From: an uncultured Flavobacteriales bacterium
GTDB taxonomy: Bacteria; Bacteroidota; Bacteroidia; Flavobacteriales_D; Crocinitomicaceae
DNA length: 6,699 bases
Reading direction: 5' to 3'
Assembly: GCA_913031405.1 (NCBI GenBank)
Contig: CAJWCX010000068.1
Location: 1 to 6,699, forward strand
The position numbers were made by a program, and so were the translations under genes. How positions within the stretch are numbered: position 1 is the first letter of the stretch; every line of letters starts with the position of its first letter. Below the pieces are notes generated by a model that was given only the letters and a program-made list of their open reading frames with translations, made no database searches and had not been told where the DNA came from. Shown here piece by piece: positions 5,238-6,699 of this stretch.

Positions 5238-6699
5238 TACAACAAACCCATGCTTTTGAATTTCATTACCACCTTCAAACTTGGCATTGATTTTATAGAA
5301 ATAAGTTCCTTCGTCCAAAACCTTACCAGACATATTTGTTCCTGGCCATGTTCCAGTTGGATCAAAATATTCATACACTTTATTCCCCCAGCGGTTTAAA
5401 ACAAGACATTGAAAATCTGTTATTCCATTGTAATTAACGAAAAACTCATTATTACCCACAGTAGATGATAGTACAATAACATTTGGGGCATTCAAATCAC
5501 AAAAGAAATAATCCAAAGTTGCTGTATCTATTTCAGTACCACAAACATGATTCAAGTTAACAATATAATTCCCGTCTTGATTTACTTCAATTAAATTTCC
5601 AGAAGCACCATTGGACCAATCGAAAGAAACATCTGAATCATAACCTGCCTGCACAGCATCCGGCACCGCTATTGCTGAAAGTTGAACCGATGACCCATCA
5701 CAAACACTCGTATCAGAGGCTAAAACTGAATAATTCGGAGGGAAATTAACGAAAATATTTTGGTCAAATTGACATAAAGGATCGGAAAAAGTGAGCTGAT
5801 AAACACCAGCCAAGTTAGTACTTACCGTTGGATTAATTGAATCACCCGTAATACTAATTTCAGAGCTTGAGGTTGTCCAAACACCTCCATTGGGAGCACT
5901 AACCCCAGAAACTTGATACACATAATTACATATAGAGGTGTCATTGACTATATCTGGAAGTGGCAAAATAGTAAAATTACCAAGTACCGTATCACATTCA
6001 TTAGAAACCTCCAATACATACGACCAAGCATCACTCGAAACCAATGTGGGCGAAGTAGAGCCGTCACTCCATAGGTAATTTATTTGTGGCTCATATCCTT
6101 CATTAAAGGATGTCGTTGTAACCAAGGGAACAATTTCATAATCCGAGTTTTCACAGACAACCGTATCGGGCATAGCTAAAGACAAATTGGGTGGGAAAGT
6201 AATTAAAGATGTGTCTGAAATGTTGCATTCATTATCTGTAAACACAACTTCATAGTTTCCTCCCTGTGTAGTTGAAATAAGAGGATTAGTCGTATTTGGA
6301 TCTGAAAAAGAAATAACAGATTCGTCACTACTCCATATTCCTCCACTAAACGAAACCGTACCAGATACTTGGTATTCAAAATTACAAGCCAAAGTATCTG
6401 GGAAAATCTCAGGGCCCTCAATTACAGTGAACGAAACAGTCGTATCGTAGGGACAGCCAAAGTTATCTTGTACATTAAACACATAACTATAGGTTCCTAT
6501 TTGGTCAGGCTGCACAACAATTAAAGTGTCGTTTTGATCAGATATAATAGTCGGATCATTATTCCACCAACTCGTATCTACGATTGTTTGATAAGATCCT
6601 GAACCAGGGAAATAAGAAGCATCAAAAAACAATCCCCATTCGAATATATACCCATCATCTTGGGTAAGATTATCTTGGACAAAAATAGTCCAATTACCA
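5226..6699 (-). CDS. Secreted multidomain protein with P-domain-like end, Ig-like repeats and T9SS type B sorting domain (5' end outside window)
   Basis: The frame is open from the window edge to the stop at 5226-5228, giving 490 visible residues; the start is not visible. The in-frame TTG at 6632 is an ordinary leucine codon, because 22 further in-frame codons upstream continue a recognisable domain. Visible residues 1-30 ('GNWTIFVQDNLTQDDGYIFEWG', split here as GNWTIFVQDN and LTQDDGYIFEWG) look like the end of a proprotein-convertase P domain, a common module of T9SS-exported proteins. One Ig/PKD-like segment follows, then two tandem double-Ig units. The last 85 or so residues form a gliding-motility-type C-terminal sorting domain: 'NAPNVIVLSS', 'LVLNRWGNKVYEY', 'GTWPGTNMSGKVLDEGTYFY' and 'KHGFVVLKY'. 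Such domains direct export through T9SS and attachment to, or release from, the cell surface. A role in adhesion or as a surface protease is possible, but the catalytic part, if any, is outside the window. Confidence 0.85.
   Translation of the reverse strand, partial: GNWTIFVQDNLTQDDGYIFEWGLFFDASYFPGSGSYQTIVDTSWWNNDPTIISDQNDTLIVVQPDQIGTYSYVFNVQDNFGCPYDTTVSFTVIEGPEIFPDTLACNFEYQVSGTVSFSGGIWSSDESVISFSDPNTTNPLISTTQGGNYEVVFTDNECNISDTSLITFPPNLSLAMPDTVVCENSDYEIVPLVTTTSFNEGYEPQINYLWSDGSTSPTLVSSDAWSYVLEVSNECDTVLGNFTILPLPDIVNDTSICNYVYQVSGVSAPNGGVWTTSSSEISITGDSINPTVSTNLAGVYQLTFSDPLCQFDQNIFVNFPPNYSVLASDTSVCDGSSVQLSAIAVPDAVQAGYDSDVSFDWSNGASGNLIEVNQDGNYIVNLNHVCGTEIDTATLDYFFCDLNAPNVIVLSSTVGNNEFFVNYNGITDFQCLVLNRWGNKVYEYFDPTGTWPGTNMSGKVLDEGTYFYKINAKFEGGNEIQKHGFVVLKY
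5229..5492 (-). other. T9SS type B (gliding-motility-associated) C-terminal sorting domain
   Basis: This is the coding stretch for the C-terminal domain of the secreted protein. It carries the family core 'LNRWGNKVYEY', the 'TWPG' turn, 'DEGTYFYKI' and the terminal 'HGFVVLKY'. The usual opening 'PNVFTPNGDGxND' is replaced by 'PNVIVLSSTVGNNEFF', a variant lacking the Asp/Asn-rich loop. The rest of the domain is well kept, so it is expected to be recognised by the T9SS machinery. Confidence 0.85.
5499..6413 (-). repeat. Two tandem copies of an approximately 152-residue double-Ig unit
   Basis: The first copy runs from 6413 down to 5958 and the second from 5957 down to 5499, a period of about 456 bases in frame. 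Matching landmarks in order are 'PEIFPDTLACNFEYQVSG' versus 'PDIVNDTSICNYVYQVSG', 'SGGIWSS' versus 'NGGVWTT', 'TTNPLISTTQGGNYEVVFTD' versus 'SINPTVSTNLAGVYQLTFSD', 'FPPNLSLAMPDTVVC' versus 'FPPNYSVLASDTSVC', and 'YLWSDGS' versus 'FDWSNGA'. The copies are diverged, so the duplication is old or under diversifying change. Each copy contains two Ig-like halves. Confidence 0.85.

Noticed and set aside
6203..6421. Alternative minus-strand frame within the Ig repeat region
   Set aside because: It is out of frame with the well-supported repeat protein and its translation shows no domain.
6630..6632. TTG at 6632 as the start of the T9SS substrate
   Set aside because: Twenty-two upstream codons in frame encode a P-domain-like motif without a stop, so the gene continues past the window edge.
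1..6699. CRISPR array, tRNA or rRNA gene, insertion sequence or prophage
   Set aside because: No short direct repeats with spacers, no cloverleaf or rRNA motifs, no transposase or phage genes. Nearly all bases are in the five coding regions.

Overview
The window is AT-rich DNA that looks like a member of the Bacteroidota, probably a marine or environmental flavobacterium-like lineage. Four things point there: a type IX secretion (T9SS) sorting domain of the gliding-motility C-terminal class, a PpiD/SurA-like foldase of the Bacteroidota form, a perfect TAnnTTTG -7 promoter box, and starts without a clear Shine-Dalgarno sequence.

Layout. (1) Positions 1-549, plus strand: the 3' end of a periplasmic peptidyl-prolyl isomerase/chaperone gene. 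(2) Positions 546-5184, minus strand, read right to left: a tightly packed set of three genes. They are urocanate hydratase (hutU), a polytopic inner-membrane protein with GT-C glycosyltransferase-like traits, and an exported Ca2+-dependent phosphoinositide phospholipase C-like protein. Each junction is a 4-bp ATGA stop/start overlap, so the three are almost certainly co-transcribed and translationally coupled. (3) Positions 5226-6699, minus strand: the 3' part of a large secreted multidomain protein. It shows the end of a P-domain-like module, an Ig/PKD-like module, two tandem copies of an approximately 152-residue double-Ig unit, and a type B T9SS sorting domain.

The foldase gene and the phospholipase-like gene converge and share a CTAG palindrome holding both stop codons. 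The only gap between genes is 41 bp, between the T9SS substrate and hutU. It carries the -7 box of a candidate promoter for the three-gene operon; the -33 element lies in the last codons of the upstream gene.

How the genes work together is only partly clear. HutU is the second enzyme of histidine degradation, but no hutH, hutI or hutG is present here. Its coupled partners are a membrane protein and an exported lipase-like enzyme with no known link to histidine use. The last two could form a functional pair at the cell envelope (glycan or lipid handling), but that is inference. No RNA gene, CRISPR array, insertion sequence or convincing intrinsic terminator was seen. The window is almost entirely coding and most of it is recognisable; the unusual points are the gene combination and the repeat architecture of the T9SS substrate.
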